64,000 nucleotides of DNA from Aradus depressus. Taxonomy: Eukaryota > Arthropoda > Insecta > Hemiptera > Aradidae. The position numbers and the translations under genes were made by a program. Positions within the stretch are counted from its first letter, which is position 1. Each line of letters begins with the position of its first letter. A model generated the notes under the pieces. That model did not search any database. It was not told where the DNA came from and saw nothing but the letters and a program-made list of their open reading frames with translations. This document shows, piece by piece, positions 42,451 to 53,500 of this stretch. The stretch lies in contig OY759219.1 of the NCBI GenBank assembly GCA_963662175.1, positions 27,136,908-27,200,907 of the forward strand. The letters are read 5' to 3'.

Positions 42451-42896
42451 TTTATCAATTTTTACTTTGTAGAACGAAATTTTTGACAAAATTCTACTAA
42501 GAAGAACTTGTAGAAAAAGAAGCTTACGAAAGACCCCACGTGTCAAACGACTGTTCTGATTTCCGTTCCCCCTCCACTGTATAATAAATGTAAGCCTCCC
42601 AACCTGTACGTGCTTTGTTTCGTAAAGTCCTTCTGATTAATGAGGACTTAGCAAAGTACCTCTCCCCCACCCTGGACCATCATCCCTATCAAACACTTCA
42701 CATAAATTCAAGTTGGCTATGTTTATTTTCTTTCGTTTGAACTTTGAACTAGTGAAACGAACAGCATATCTTATTGTTCTTTTCGTGCGCCAAACGTGAT
42801 ACAGAATTAAATAAAACACTTGTAATTTTTCGCAACTCAGTTTAATTTTGTCACTCTCACAATATTGCTGTAAATTCAATAATATTGAATAAAATT
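42451..42896. other. Unassigned stretch
   Basis: An 80-codon minus frame (42637-42879) has no recognised family. Confidence 0.3.
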
Positions 42897-42943
42897 ATTT
42901 TCAAAAACTGAAAATTCCCGTTACTTTTTGAACACACCTCATA
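42897..42943 (+). mobile_element. mariner terminal fragment
   Basis: TTTTCAAAAACTGAAAATTC then CCGTTACTTTTTGAACACAC matches, in reverse, the stop codon and terminal repeat of the mariner remnant at 29968. Nothing else of the element remains. Confidence 0.7.
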
Positions 42944-43400
42944 TATTCTCAGAAGAGATGTAATAATTATCTCAAAAAATTCAAAGGAAAGGTACATTCA
43001 AAGCTCAAATGCGTTTTTTTAGATATTTCAGTAAGAATAAATGGTTTGAGAAGACATTACTCCTTCGATAGTCCAAATAGAGTACCACGATCTAAAAAGA
43101 GTGTCAGGTCTTATAGCAACGTTGAGTGGGAGAAGCTATAGATCAAGGAGGGATTGATTGTTCCTTCAGAGCTCTTTGACTGATTAATTACCAAGAGTGT
43201 CGGGGAACTGTCAAGAGGAAGGCGTTCTGGAAGCAAGGAGCTCCTGCTTTTAGCTCAACCAACCTTAGTCAGGGAAAAAAATCTTAAACATTGTATACAT
43301 TTTCTTTTTTGATTTTCAATAATATTGATAGTATCCCCATTGAAATCTCTTTGAACCCAATCCATCTCTCTCTACAAGGGTTTTTAAGGGAATATATCTT
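42944..43400. other. Unassigned stretch
   Basis: Nothing recognised. Confidence 0.35.
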
Positions 43401-43940
43401 TGGTCACAGGGAATAAGTTAAGTCGTAAAACGGCCAAAGTGTACTGTGATGATCCCCCAAGCCATCTGCGCACTGAGAAGAAGTTGGGAGCTCAGAACTC
43501 TAATACGCTCGGAATTATTAATATGTGCGTTTCTTATGGTTTATGTTCTCGGTTAAATCAAGTTAATGTAGTTCTTTGAGAAATCATTCACGAGATAACT
43601 GCATTTAACCATTTATTCACTATGGCAGACTATTCCACGTGAAGAGAGCGGTTTCGGTTAAATCAACTTTAGAGAGGCATCATTCACGAGTATTTCAAAA
43701 AGTATGGTTAATAATTAGGTAAGTGTGGTCAATAATTAGGTAAGTGATGGGGAATGATTAGGTAACTAAGGGAAAATCCAAGAAAGGATTAACAATATTC
43801 ATTTTCATTCACTCCTATAGATTTAGATGGTATATGATTAATAATGAAGCAAACATAATTTATTTATTCCAAAAACTGGATTTACACGATTAATGCAAAA
43901 GTAAAAAAGTGCTGCCCTGAAAAGTTACAAATTTAGACTT
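43401..43940 (-). mobile_element. GGTCACAGGGAATAA MITE, copy 2
   Basis: Begins TGGTCACAGGGAATAAGTTA, which together with copy 1 shows that the family has this sequence at both ends in inverted form. Inside, a short TAATTAGGTAAGTGTGGTC unit is repeated two to three times (about 43708-43765). Ends GCCCTGAAAAGTTACAAATT. Confidence 0.7.
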
Positions 43941-43979
43941 TTTATTAAATTTAGAGTTTTTATAAATATATATTTAATA

Positions 43980-44149
43980 TTCTATTAATACAATATTTTA
44001 TGGATTTTAACGAAAAGAACTCTATAATTGTTTCTTTGTTACTAAATGATGGTTTTTTGTTGATTGCCTGATGATGAGGGTAACCTCGAAAGCCAGCTAG
44101 GAAAAATTAATAAAATCCGTGAGAGATCGGTGTATATTTTTTTTTTGCA
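43980..44149 (+). repeat. Stem-loop/GAAA motif unit (hammerhead-like, decayed)
   Basis: 44066-44093 reads GCCTGATGATGAGGGTAACC then TCGAAAGCCAGCTA, with a GAGG GTAA CCTC stem. The same unit recurs at 50882-50910 and, best preserved, at 53236-53287. Confidence 0.5.
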
Positions 44150-44395
44150 AGCTGTAATGAATTTAACGTCACAAAATTTAGTAAGAAGATTTAGAAGCCT
44201 CTATTTAAGTCAACTATTGATAATTACCCCAAACGGTCGGCTAGTTTTTATCTAGGGGAGAAAAAAATTGATTGAATAATTCGTTCTGGGGAAGTACACT
44301 GCCGGTGGTTCACAGACATTTTTTTTCGATTTTGGAATCAGGAGGGTGAAAAAGATGAAATTCTGGAGAAAACTCGACATTGAAGTTTTTACAAT
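44150..44395 (-). repeat. HER left half joined to a plus right module
   Basis: GAAGCCTCTATTTAAGTCAA, ACGGTCGGCTAG, TTCGTTCTGGGGAAGTACAC and GCCGGTGGTTCACAGACA, then a T run and TTTTGGAATCAGGAGGGTG (plus-orientation right module). Confidence 0.65.
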
Positions 44396-44814
44396 ATCTC
44401 TAGTTTATTGTAGGAGACGTTCTGAAGTTCAGAAATTACGTTGACACACATAAAAGAAAGCTGTTTGTAAGTTCATGTGGCCTCACGTAACATTTCTTAT
44501 GTTTGACACGTGGCTGAACATGTAAAAGACCACGTGTGGTTCCTACACCCTATTCCACTCCCCATCCCCTAACTTATTTAAAGGGTGTGTGTTTACCAAA
44601 GGAGCAATTTTCAGGCCGTTAATTATCCTGAAACCCTCTGGAGACTTGGGCAACACATTAAGTGGTTTTGTAATATCAACAAGCAAATGAGGAAAAGGTA
44701 AAGGATTCGATGAAATTGGGAGATCGATTCAATTAGCATCTTCATTAGTGTGATATTGGTTCAACATATTGATACCTTCCTGGTGAATCGAACATGCCGA
44801 AACACAATCGATAC
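44396..44814. other. Unassigned stretch
   Basis: Nothing recognised. Confidence 0.35.
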
Positions 44815-45115
44815 ATTCATTCTATGTATCTTCTGATCTGATTCCAAAAATTCGAAAAAAAGCCTGTCGGCGAATCACCGGCTCTGTACTTCCCAGTACG
44901 TATTAGTCAATTATGTTTTCGCTCTCCCTCCAAAGCCAATCGACCGTTTGAGCTAAAATATTTGACTTGCATAGTGCCTTCTGAATCCGCATACTAAATT
45001 TTGTGTCGATATATTCATTTCATCGGCAGTTATTGGTGTATTTGAGTCGAGTCCCCCTTCTCTGGTCCCCTCCTTCCCTATGACCGATTTCGCAAAATGG
45101 CCACGACACCCATCG
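44815..45115 (+). repeat. HER repeat left part
   Basis: GTCGGCGAATCACCGGCTC, TTTTCGCTCTCCCTCCAAAG, one internal unit. It is interrupted by the non-LTR remnant and may continue at 45592. Confidence 0.65.
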
Positions 45116-45189
45116 CCGAATCGTCGGGCAATGAGGGCCTAAAAATTTTATTGGTCATTCAAAAATATATTATTATTTTTTGTTGCTGT

Positions 45190-45585
45190 GGTAGGCTAGG
45201 AACGACCGCTGCCTACCATCTGCGACGATAAGCGGTCACTCCCAGCCCACCTTAAGTTTCGTTGGCGCACCGAGAGAGCTCGGGATGGGCGTTCGCTGGT
45301 TGCAGTACGTGGGGGCCGTTCCCGGCGCAGGGTCATAGCGTTTTCTTCTTTCTCCACCAGGAGGCGACAAATCAGCTGAACACCGAATAGCCGGTTTCCG
45401 TCACCAGCGGCCGTAGGTCGTGTGCCAGGTACGATCCTGTCCATCGTATCAACTCCACCCTAGGCCCGTCGTACAGCGGACATTCGAGGACCACGAATGC
45501 AGCGTCTGCAGTCTCGACTCCGCCTCACGAACAGTTGAAATCTCCGTGACCTGATAGTACCTGGGACATCCAGTGGTCAGGCAGT
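45190..45585 (-). pseudogene. Non-LTR retrotransposon ORF2 C-terminus (R1/I-like)
   Basis: A GC-rich island. Minus-strand translation from about 45580 gives L-P-D-H-W-M-S-Q-V-L-S-G-H-G-D-F-N, a stop, then G-V-E-T-A-D-A-A-F-V-V-L-E-C-P-L-Y and R-V-E-L-I-R-W. This is the L-T-G-H-G-x-F ... E-T-A-x-H ... C-P pattern of the C-terminal Cys/His region of R1/I-like retroposons. Stops near 45533 and 45379 and loss of the first Cys pair show decay. The 82-codon frame 45196-45444 is an out-of-frame shadow. No reverse-transcriptase domain is present. Confidence 0.7.
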
Positions 45586-45591
45586 ATCCAC

Positions 45592-45860
45592 ATATGTCGA
45601 TAGATTCATTCTATCAAGAGTTATCGTGTTCGCAGACACACACAGACACTAGAAAACAAAGAAAACAGACAGACAGACATTGTTTTCTTCTCACTTTTGG
45701 AACCAGGACCAATTCCATAACTTCCCACTTTACTTCGTATACCTGGGGAAGTAATTTGTATTATGTATGCGTCTGTGAACACGATAACCCCCGATATAAT
45801 GAATATATCGACACATATAAACATAATAACCTGGGTAATTTGTTCACACGACCCCCTTCT
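45592..45860 (+). repeat. HER right end, followed by an inverted internal piece
   Basis: ATTCTATCAAGAGTTATCGT, CAGACACACACAGACAC, CATAACTTCCCACTTTACTT, CTGGGGAAGTAATTT (end about 45755); then minus-oriented TCTGTGAACACGATAACCCC to 45820. Confidence 0.7.
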
Positions 45861-46813
45861 TCAAATAATTCAATTGACTTAAACTTATTTATTTTATTAT
45901 TCCAATCGGAAAAGAATTTGGAAAGTATGAACTACCTATATAAAATGTAGGTTAATACGTTCATAATTAATATTTGTAATCTATAATCTTATGAAAAATT
46001 AAACGAAATTTCATCTGTCGTCGAACATCGATATTCTTCAAATATCGGCCACCGATCAAATTAATTGATTTATAGAAAAATTCCAATTATTCAAGTTTTT
46101 GATTAAGTCTTGCGTCTATATATATATTATATATTTTTTAAAGTGCCTTGGACTTATTTTAACTATGAAATTAGAAAGGGTGTTACAGAGTAAATTTAAT
46201 CAAATTTAGAGGGTCTATAAGAAGCAAAAGAAGAGACGAAAAGTGGGAAATTAGACTATAAAAAGTAGAACGAAGGAAGAGTCATGAAGAATGAGGGGAC
46301 TTTGATTTATTAAAAGACGAGGAGGGAGGAAAGACAAAAACGAGAAAGGGAGGAAGATCTTTAATGTGAGGGGGCTGAAGACAAGACGGGGAGTCCTGAC
46401 AGATGACCGGGGTGACAGTCACATGGGAGTATCGAAGGAGGGTGAGGGTATCTGGAAACATTAGGAACCTCAAGGAAGAAATTAGGATACAGCAGCAGTC
46501 TGAAGGGAGACACGATACATAATAATAACAAAATGGTTTGGCCACAACAGGACATTCATATACCAACCACTTGTGTACACACTATCCATCTTCCCCATCT
46601 CAAATCATTCCACACTAACAATACTGGGTATATGTGATTAATTCAAGGCTTCCTATTCCTTTTGAATAGGGAAAACCTCAAATAATTTTAATTTTGCTGG
46701 AGCTTCCTAATTATTGGACAAGCACATGACAGGGAAACGGAGAACAAAAATAAAGGGGACACAAAATAATAATAATACTGAGAACAATGTAAAAAAAATA
46801 AATTATAAGAAAG

Positions 46814-46815
<2 letters not shown>
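45861..46815. other. Unassigned stretch
   Basis: Overlapping minus frames (46282-46566) lie in a purine-rich patch; no family features. Confidence 0.35.

Positions 46816-46885
<70 letters not shown>
46816..46885. repeat. (AT)n microsatellite
   Basis: About 34 uninterrupted AT units. Confidence 0.98.
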
Positions 46886-46891
<6 letters not shown>

Positions 46892-47188
46892 TCAATGACG
46901 CAAAAAAGAATACATCCTGTTTATAAATTCATTGGAAGATCCACGATTCCTCTATGTGCAGTTTTGGTTGCGTTTAGCCCAGGGCAGGTTTCCTCTCACC
47001 TATCATCTTGTTTACTTTAACTTGTTTACTTTCCGTCACCACCCCTTCCTCACCATTCACGCATCCGTCTGGAAATCATCCCTTGCTCAGTGTCCCAGTG
47101 TCAAGGTCAGTGTTCACATTATTATTCATCATTATTTATATAATAAAATTATTTAACCTGAATTGTCCTCATAGCTTAGAAATTAAGG
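46886..47188. other. Unassigned stretch
   Basis: Nothing recognised. Confidence 0.35.
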
Positions 47189-47989
47189 AGAGGGGCAGAT
47201 ATATCGTCCCGCCAGCGTAATTGTCGGCTATTACGCCCCTACAATTTATACTAGGTATGCAATGCATTCTGTTAATTGCAAATATTGAGCGGAGCCGTGA
47301 CTCAAATTGCCTATACCTTGAACTTTAAATTCATTAGCGGTCACTCGCTTAGCTTACGCCGCGAGCTCCCTCCATGCGACAAAACGTGGTTAAATTTTTT
47401 AAAAATTTGGAAAAAATTCTACAAATGCGCGTGCGTTTTTTACTTGATTCGTTGTTGAATACGAAAGTACATGTTTTTATAAGTAGTTATGATTTATTGC
47501 ATCGCTTCGATTTTAGTTATTATCGATTGTCGATTGAGAAGAATTTGAACGTTTCGCATTGAAGTCTATGGATCAACATATTTTCGGTGATTATTCCTCC
47601 GTGGTACGTCCGATTTTCGAAATTATTTTTTAAAAACCTTCACGTGACTGACATCCATCAATATGCAAAAATTGATCAGGATTAGATAAACAGTTTTAAT
47701 GCAGGAGGGGCACAAACGAAACACAAGAGTCGTCTAAAGATTGAGCTCCGCTCAATTAAGTATGTGATCTGAACTTTATTATTTACTTATTCCCTACACA
47801 ACTGAGAGGAAGCCTGCCATTCGGTTGAGAGCACTCAACTTCGTCCGAGAGGAATCGTGATGTGGGGATTAGACTGTTCCCCCCCCCACTGCTCTTAATT
47901 GGAGAGGAATCCGGCGACGCCCAATTCATTCCATACTAGCATTACTGTGTATATGAAAGTAATGGTTTGGGCATTAGCGGTTTTCTTTT
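47189..47989. other. Possible MITE fragments, otherwise unassigned
   Basis: GGGGCAGATATATCGTCCCG (about 47191) is the reverse of CGGGACGATATATCTGCCCC near 52970. ATTGAGCGGAGC (47284) and GCTCCGCTCAAT (47745) form a 12-bp inverted pair about 460 bp apart that may bound a MITE; no target duplication is evident. Otherwise no gene recognised. Confidence 0.3.
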
Positions 47990-48235
47990 TATCATTGTAC
48001 ATGTAATTCCAAAACTCCAAAAGGACGATACAAATCCATTTCCTTGAGAACATCGCTCAACCCAAACTAGAAATTTTTTAATGTTTATCAACATAAAATG
48101 TAATATGGTGGTTCAGAAGTCTCTATCTAGGTCAACTAATCACTTTTAGCACAAATCATGGATCAGTTTAGGAGGGAGAGCGCAAAAAATTAATAGATTA
48201 TTCGTATTAATATTTTCGGTGATTCACGATTTTAT
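47990..48235 (-). repeat. HER repeat, left half
   Basis: CCAAAACTCCAAAAGGACG, TCAGAAGTCTCTATCTAGG, GGAGGGAGAGCGCAAAAAAT, CGGTGATTCACG. Confidence 0.6.
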
Positions 48236-48517
48236 TAAGTCTGAATAAAAAAGTTTTCGCTCTCCCTCCAAAACTGATAATAGTTTGAGCTAAAAACAAA
48301 TAACAAATATAAAGAAAAACGAATGTTTTTAAATACTGTGTATTTCTTAAGTCGTGGCTGAAGTTGGTAGCAATACCGAAAGTACTCCCATACAATTTAT
48401 ATACCTTGTGAAATAGACAATATTTTTTTAAAAAACAATATTTCTGCGAAAAATGTTAGGTATCAATAAAACTCATGACCTACATACAGACTCCTGAACT
48501 CTTATATTACATTTCTG
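48236..48517. other. Unassigned stretch
   Basis: Opens with TTTTCGCTCTCCCTCCAAAA (HER plus fragment, 48252); otherwise nothing recognised. Confidence 0.35.
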
Positions 48518-49000
48518 TGGTCACAGGGAATAAATAGGTGAGTCTAAATTCGTAACTTTTCAGGCCAATACTTTTTTACTTTTGCATTAATCGTGTAAAT
48601 CCAGTTTTTGGAATAAATAAATTATGTTGACATCATTATTAATCAATATACCTTCTAAATCTATGAGCGTGACTGAAAATAAATATTTTTAATCCTTTCT
48701 TGGATTTTCCCTTAGTTACCTAATCATTCCCCATCACTTATCTAATTATTGACCACACCTATCTAATTTTTATACACACTTACCTAATTATTAACCATAC
48801 TTTTTGAAAAACTCGTGAATGATGCCTCTCTAAAATTGATTTAACCGAAAACACCCTCTTCACTTGGAATAGTCTGCCGTAGTGAATAAATGGTTAAATG
48901 CAGTTCCCGAAAGTATTAGAGTCCTGAGCTCCCAATTTCTTCACAGTGCGCAGATGGCTTGGGAGATCATCACAGTACCCTTAACGCCATTTTTTGACTT
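48518..49000 (+). mobile_element. GGTCACAGGGAATAA MITE, copy 3
   Basis: TGGTCACAGGGAATAAATAG to ACGCCATTTTTTGACTTAAC. It keeps the short TTACCTAATTATTGACCACAC-type internal repeats at about 48717-48800. Confidence 0.7.
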
Positions 49001-49009
49001 AACAACTTA

Positions 49010-49160
49010 TTTAATTAAATTTTATGTCGATATATTCATTATAACAAGTTTCAGTTTAGCCGGCGACTCTGATTCCGCACTTCTCTTCGGCAGATTTCAC
49101 AAAAAATTGATAGGTATCGTCCTTGACGTACAGATTTCAAGAATTAGCATCCGTTCCATA
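49010..49160 (+). repeat. HER internal fragment
   Basis: ATTTTATGTCGATATATTCA, CTTCGGCAGATTTCAC, TTGATAGGTATCGTCC. Confidence 0.55.
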
Positions 49161-49569
49161 TGTTCCATATATCAAATGTAATTCCAAGGGCGTTTTTTCT
49201 ATGACAATATGATTTATTAAATATATAATTAATTTGGAGTTAGATAACAGGAAAGGGTGGACTTATCCCCAGGGAAAGGCAGATTATGTTGATAAAATCC
49301 AATCATGAGCCATTAGCCTAGGGAGGGAGGTTTGGGACGCCATTAGGGGGTTCCATTGACCTATTTCTATAAAACCAATTATAGGAAGGAGCGGGGGGGA
49401 TATGGTTACTGAGATCCGGATTGGGGTATAGACACCCAACCAGCGCGCTCTAAGTGTTTGTTTTGCCAACTAAACAAGACAGATCAGGATCATGGCACTT
49501 TCCAGTTTCTATTAGCTGTTAATTGTGCCATAATTTTAGCAAATCTTAAACCTGAAAAAAAAAAGAAAA
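49161..49569. other. Unassigned stretch
   Basis: Nothing recognised. Confidence 0.35.
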
Positions 49570-50130
49570 TGCTGATAAATCGATTGTGAATTACTGGTAA
49601 TGTACTTCCCCGACGCGAATTAATCAGAAAAAAAAAAACCAATTTGCGCTAAAAATCGATAGGGGCGCCATCGGCAGTTATTAGAGTTTTTGAGTCGAGC
49701 CCCCTCCTCTCATCCCTCTTTTCCCTTCGACCGATTTTGCGGAAAATTGATATTTAACAAGTGAAATTCCGTGTCGATATGTTCATTACTAGAAGGAAAC
49801 TAAAAATCCTCTTTGTCTGAGTGTTCGTCTGTGGACGCCATAACTCCCGATAGAAGAATGAATCGACACGAAATTTTATGTGTGATCTGAACACCTATCG
49901 ATTTTCAGCCATATTAGCGGAAAGGGGGGATTAGGGTTGGGTTTTAACTCAAAAACCCCAATAACTGTTGATATAAGGAATGTACCGACATAAAATTTCA
50001 TATTTGAAGTGTCAAATTTCAGCGATTTCGGCCTAAGGAAAGGGAGGTTCAGGGGAGGGGGCTCAACTCGCAAAAACCTGATAACCGCCGATGTAATGGA
50101 TTTATGAACACAACATTTAGAAGCCCCTTT
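49570..50130. repeat. HER modules, plus then minus
   Basis: 49570-49790 is plus (TGCTGATAAATCG degraded left end; CGGCAGTTATTAGAGTTTTTG; internal unit). 49795-50130 is minus (GCCATAACTCCCGATAG; two internal units; CGCCGATGTAATGGATTTAT). Confidence 0.65.
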
Positions 50131-50544
50131 GTTTGTCAACTATTACTATATTATTATTAAAATCTAAATTTTTCATAAATAAAAGCATCAATATCACACA
50201 TTTTCCCAGTAAGGAAAATGAGATTTTAAATAAAAATAAATCTAAATTCCAAAGGGCCGTCAAAATTTCATAGTCATAACTCTGTGTAATATGGTGTGGG
50301 ATCGGAGGTTCTTTGTTTAGCCCCGGCTTTTCGTGGAGATTGGAAAACTTCTCACGTCATTAGGTAATAAACCTGGGGCTTCTCCCAAACTAGGCCTTGG
50401 ATAAAAATGTTATATAAAGTTTATATAAACTCATCACCTGCCTTTTTGGGAGTTTGTGAGGGGAGGGGTAATAACATGTGGAAATTGGAATTTGAAATTG
50501 CAAGTGTATCACAAGAGACCCAAATTTTCAAATGGTATAAGCGA
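50131..50544. other. Unassigned stretch
   Basis: Nothing recognised. Confidence 0.35.
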
Positions 50545-50720
50545 CCTCTGGAAAAAGTTGTCGGTGAGTCCCGAGCTATACGAGTATACCCTTAGCAAGA
50601 ATTAATCAATTAATTTTTCACTCACCATCCGAAGTTCTAAGGTTCGAAGGGCTAAAATTCAATATTATTTAATTTACATAGTGGCTTCTGGATCCGCATA
50701 CTAAAATTTTTTGTTAATAT
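50545..50720 (+). repeat. HER left part
   Basis: AAAAAGTTGTCGGTGAGTCC, AAGAATTAATCAATTAAT, GGCTTCTGGATCCGCATAC. Confidence 0.6.
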
Positions 50721-51178
50721 GAAGATGGCTGATGTAGTGAGAAGTGATTATTTCACAGGATGTCAAATATCATATCATGTCCCCATCCATGATATTTTAA
50801 ATTGTTAATGTTTTAGATTGTTATTTATTTTTTTATTATATTATTTAGTTTAATTCAAAAAATTTTAATTTTTTATCAGACTGCCTGATGATGAGGGAAA
50901 CCTCGAAAGCCGGCTAGCTATTACTACCAATAAAAATCTGTGAGAGGTCAGACTATCTTATATTTGACATTATGTGAAATTTTTTTGTCTGAGAGTTCTG
51001 GATTCACATATAAAAATTTATATTGATACATTCTATCGGGAATTACCTATTATATTCACAGACACACACAGATTTTTTTTTTCTTTCATATTTTAAAATA
51101 TTTCATCGGCACGAAAATGTCCCGTTTAAACCGCAACAAGGTCGATCCGCTTCCTGAAAATCGGAAATAGAGTGTATA
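50721..51178 (+). repeat. Stem-loop/GAAA motif unit and HER fragment
   Basis: 50882-50910 has GCCTGATGATGAGG GAAA CCTC GAAAGCCGGCTA, with the core CTGATGA ... GAAA and a perfectly self-complementary AGCCGGCT. HER-like sequence (ATTGATACATTCTATCGGG; GACACACACAGA) follows at 50985-51085. Confidence 0.5.
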
Positions 51179-51180
51179 TA

Positions 51181-51570
51181 CATATCGCACGCTGACTTTA
51201 GGAGTGTGACAACTCAAAAGTCCTAATTTTTGGGAATATGCGTTCTAAGTTTTTATGAACATTAATGTTATGTGTTGGTGGCAGAAGCTTAAATAAAATT
51301 ATGTCATTAATTTATCGGAATACTGTTGGGATGTATCATTCCATACTATGAGACTGACACAAATCTAAAAATCACTGTGCTGCTGGCATCCCCAGCGGAA
51401 AGTTCCAAAATCAAGTACTGTAACAAACGCTCTCGCACGGCTATTACTAACATTAGGATAGTGTCATTGCTACAGAATTGTTGATCTAGTTTTCCTTCAT
51501 CAGACTACAGTGATCACTCAAAAACATCGGTTTCTGAGTTGTCACACTGCTAAAGTCAGCGTGCGATATG
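51181..51570. mobile_element. Tc1/mariner-type MITE with ~37-bp inverted ends
   Basis: CATATCGCACGCTGACTTTA then GGAGTGTGACAACTCA on the left is mirrored on the right with two or three mismatches (TGAGTTGTCACACTGC then TAAAGTCAGCGTGCGATATG). TA lies outside both ends. It has no ORF and is inserted in HER sequence. Confidence 0.8.
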
Positions 51571-51577
51571 TATATAG

Positions 51578-51770
51578 AAAAAGTCGTCGGTGAATCATTG
51601 GCGGTGTACTTCCCCAGAACGAATTAATCAATTAACTTTTCGCATCCCCTCCAAAACCCGTTTGCGCTAATATTCAACAGTTATATAGGGGCTCCTAAAT
51701 CCTCATACTAAATTTTGTGCCGATAAATTCATTCTATAGGCAGTTATTAGAGATTCTGTTCACAGACAAA
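51578..51770 (+). repeat. HER left part
   Basis: AGTCGTCGGTGAATCATTGG, ACTTCCCCAGAACGAATTAA, GCGCTAATATTCAACAG, one internal unit. Confidence 0.75.
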
Positions 51771-52682
51771 GTGGGTCACCGGACTGAGCTTGGATCAGGT
51801 TGAGTCCTCGTTAAGTTCTCTCTACTCTGACTAGCACGACGCTCTGTTCTGCTCTCTTCTCTCCCTGCCCTGCCACGTTCCGCCCCATGTATGCTGTTGT
51901 ACTCTGCCAATTTCATGTCCACTTGTCTCTCACTCAGTTAAAATTCAATGCTAGGTCACCGGGTTGTCAGGTTCATTCCATCACCACTTTATTATTCATT
52001 TAATTTTATTTTATTTTTCTTCTATATTACTAGAATATTACATTACTCTACTCTACATTATTTTTCTTTATTCCTAGGGATTCTTCTATCTTAATATGTA
52101 CCTACTTTATTCATTTATCGAGTCACGATAGAATAATATGTAACAATATGTTTAATTATTAACAGTGGTTGTACAGCCCTAGCTGACTGCTCCCTCTCCC
52201 ACAGACTCCGTCTTCTGGCAGGAGGTAGCATATTGATCATTTGTCTTATTTTGTAAAGATTTAAAAAAAAAATAAAAAATAAATAAATAAACGTTCGTGT
52301 CGATACATTAATTCTATCAAGAGTTATCGTATTAAAAGCCCATGCGCAGCATATAGAGCACAAGGTCCAAATTCTCCACAGAGCTGGAAAAAGCAAAAAG
52401 CTGAATTATCTTGAATCTATGGAAATCAAGAGAAATTTTTATCAAAGTTTCCAAAATCTTAATACCAGATTCGAGATTCCATTTTCTCCCCTCCATCTCT
52501 CTCTGATACCCCTGGACCAGTCCAAGATGTGTAGTGGCAATCAGAGACTGGTGGAGACCTCTACCTTTGTAAAGTGGTAAGTTTTGTTGTGTAACCTAAG
52601 AAATTTCATTGTTTTTGTTGAATTATTTAACTTGATATTTTAATGACTAAACTGTGACATCAAATCTCTGATTTGTTAATTG
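51771..52682. other. Mostly unassigned; possible retroposon tail
   Basis: On the minus strand 52140-52262 reads like a retroposon 3' region (CAGAAGACGGAGTCTGTGG; GGCTGTACAACCACTG), but I cannot assign it. 52290-52330 is a short HER piece (GTCGATACATTAATTCTATC). No gene seen. Confidence 0.3.
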
Positions 52683-53173
52683 ATATATATGTTACGGGTA
52701 AAATTAGATTAACGGTTAAACCTAGGATTACCCGGGTAAACTGCGTAGTACCCACTGCCGCTTGGTTAAAGTTAGGTATACTAATAATGACAAGGCCATT
52801 AGTGGACGTATGTTCCACTATAAAGATTAGGTACTTATTAATTAGCTCGACCACACCTCAATTTCCATTGTTGTAAGCTGTCTAACAGCGATAATCATAC
52901 ATCTGGGTACATAAATTCCTAGAACAAACATAAATCGAAATATTACAAAATTTGGGGGCGTATTTGCCGGCGGGACGATATATCTGCCCCTCCCGTCGTT
53001 CCTATATTTGCGGTAGTACAGGTTCTAGCTTTAACATATACTTTACCCGGGTAAAGCCCGAAACGTGAACTATTTCAATTATATTTCGGACTTCAACCAA
53101 GCGGCAGCGGGTACTACTAGGTTTACCCGGGTAATCCTAGGTTTAACCGTTAATCTAACTTTACCCGTAGCAT
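52683..53173. repeat. Foldback element with ~90-bp arms
   Basis: ATATATGTTACGGGTAAAAT (52684) onward to about 52771 pairs with 53085-53173. The arms share GGTTAAACCTAGGATTACCC and ACTGCCGCTTGG and contain palindromic TTACCCGGGTAA. The ~310-nt centre includes CGGGACGATATATCTGCCCC, also found inverted at 47191. No ORF or target duplication is evident. Confidence 0.75.
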
Positions 53174-53235
53174 ATATATTATTTATGTTGTTTTTGTATG
53201 CACATATTTTTATTTTAACTTTTACCTGTCTATTG

Positions 53236-53287
53236 TAGTTAGCACTGAAGATGGTCTCATAGGACCGAAAGCTGGCTATGCTAATAA
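53236..53287 (+). ncRNA. Candidate hammerhead-type self-cleaving motif
   Basis: The order is GTTAGCA (stem I, 5' strand), CTGAAGA (core), T, GGTC TCATAG GACC (stem II), GAAA (core), a very short GC TG GC stem III, TA, then TGCTAAT (stem I, 3' strand, seven pairs with one G-U). This is the layout of a hammerhead: CUGANGA, GAAA and a UH cleavage site before stem I. Deviations are one extra U between the core and stem II and a two-base stem III loop. A dimer could pair through AGCUGGCU, which is self-complementary with G-U pairs. Activity is not shown. Confidence 0.4.
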
Positions 53288-53349
53288 TACTTGTGAGTGG
53301 ACAACAACTGTGTCTTTTAATAAATACAGCTCACAACAACCTCCAAAAA

Positions 53350-53500
53350 ATTCCTCATAAGTTATCGTATTCACACAAAGACAGACATTTTTTTTTTTTT
53401 CATATTTGGTATCGAGAAAAGATGAAATTGCGTTGTAAACATGGAATTTTTGACCGATTACATAACTTCCCCTATACTTCGTATATCTGGGGATGTAAAT
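53350..53500 (+). repeat. HER right end
   Basis: AAGTTATCGTATTCACACAA, a T run, GACCGATTACATAACTTCCC, CTATACTTCGTATATCTGGG (hairpin). Confidence 0.8.

Noticed and set aside
46714..46926. 70-codon ORF with an Ile/Tyr run
   Set aside because: It reads through the (AT)n microsatellite.
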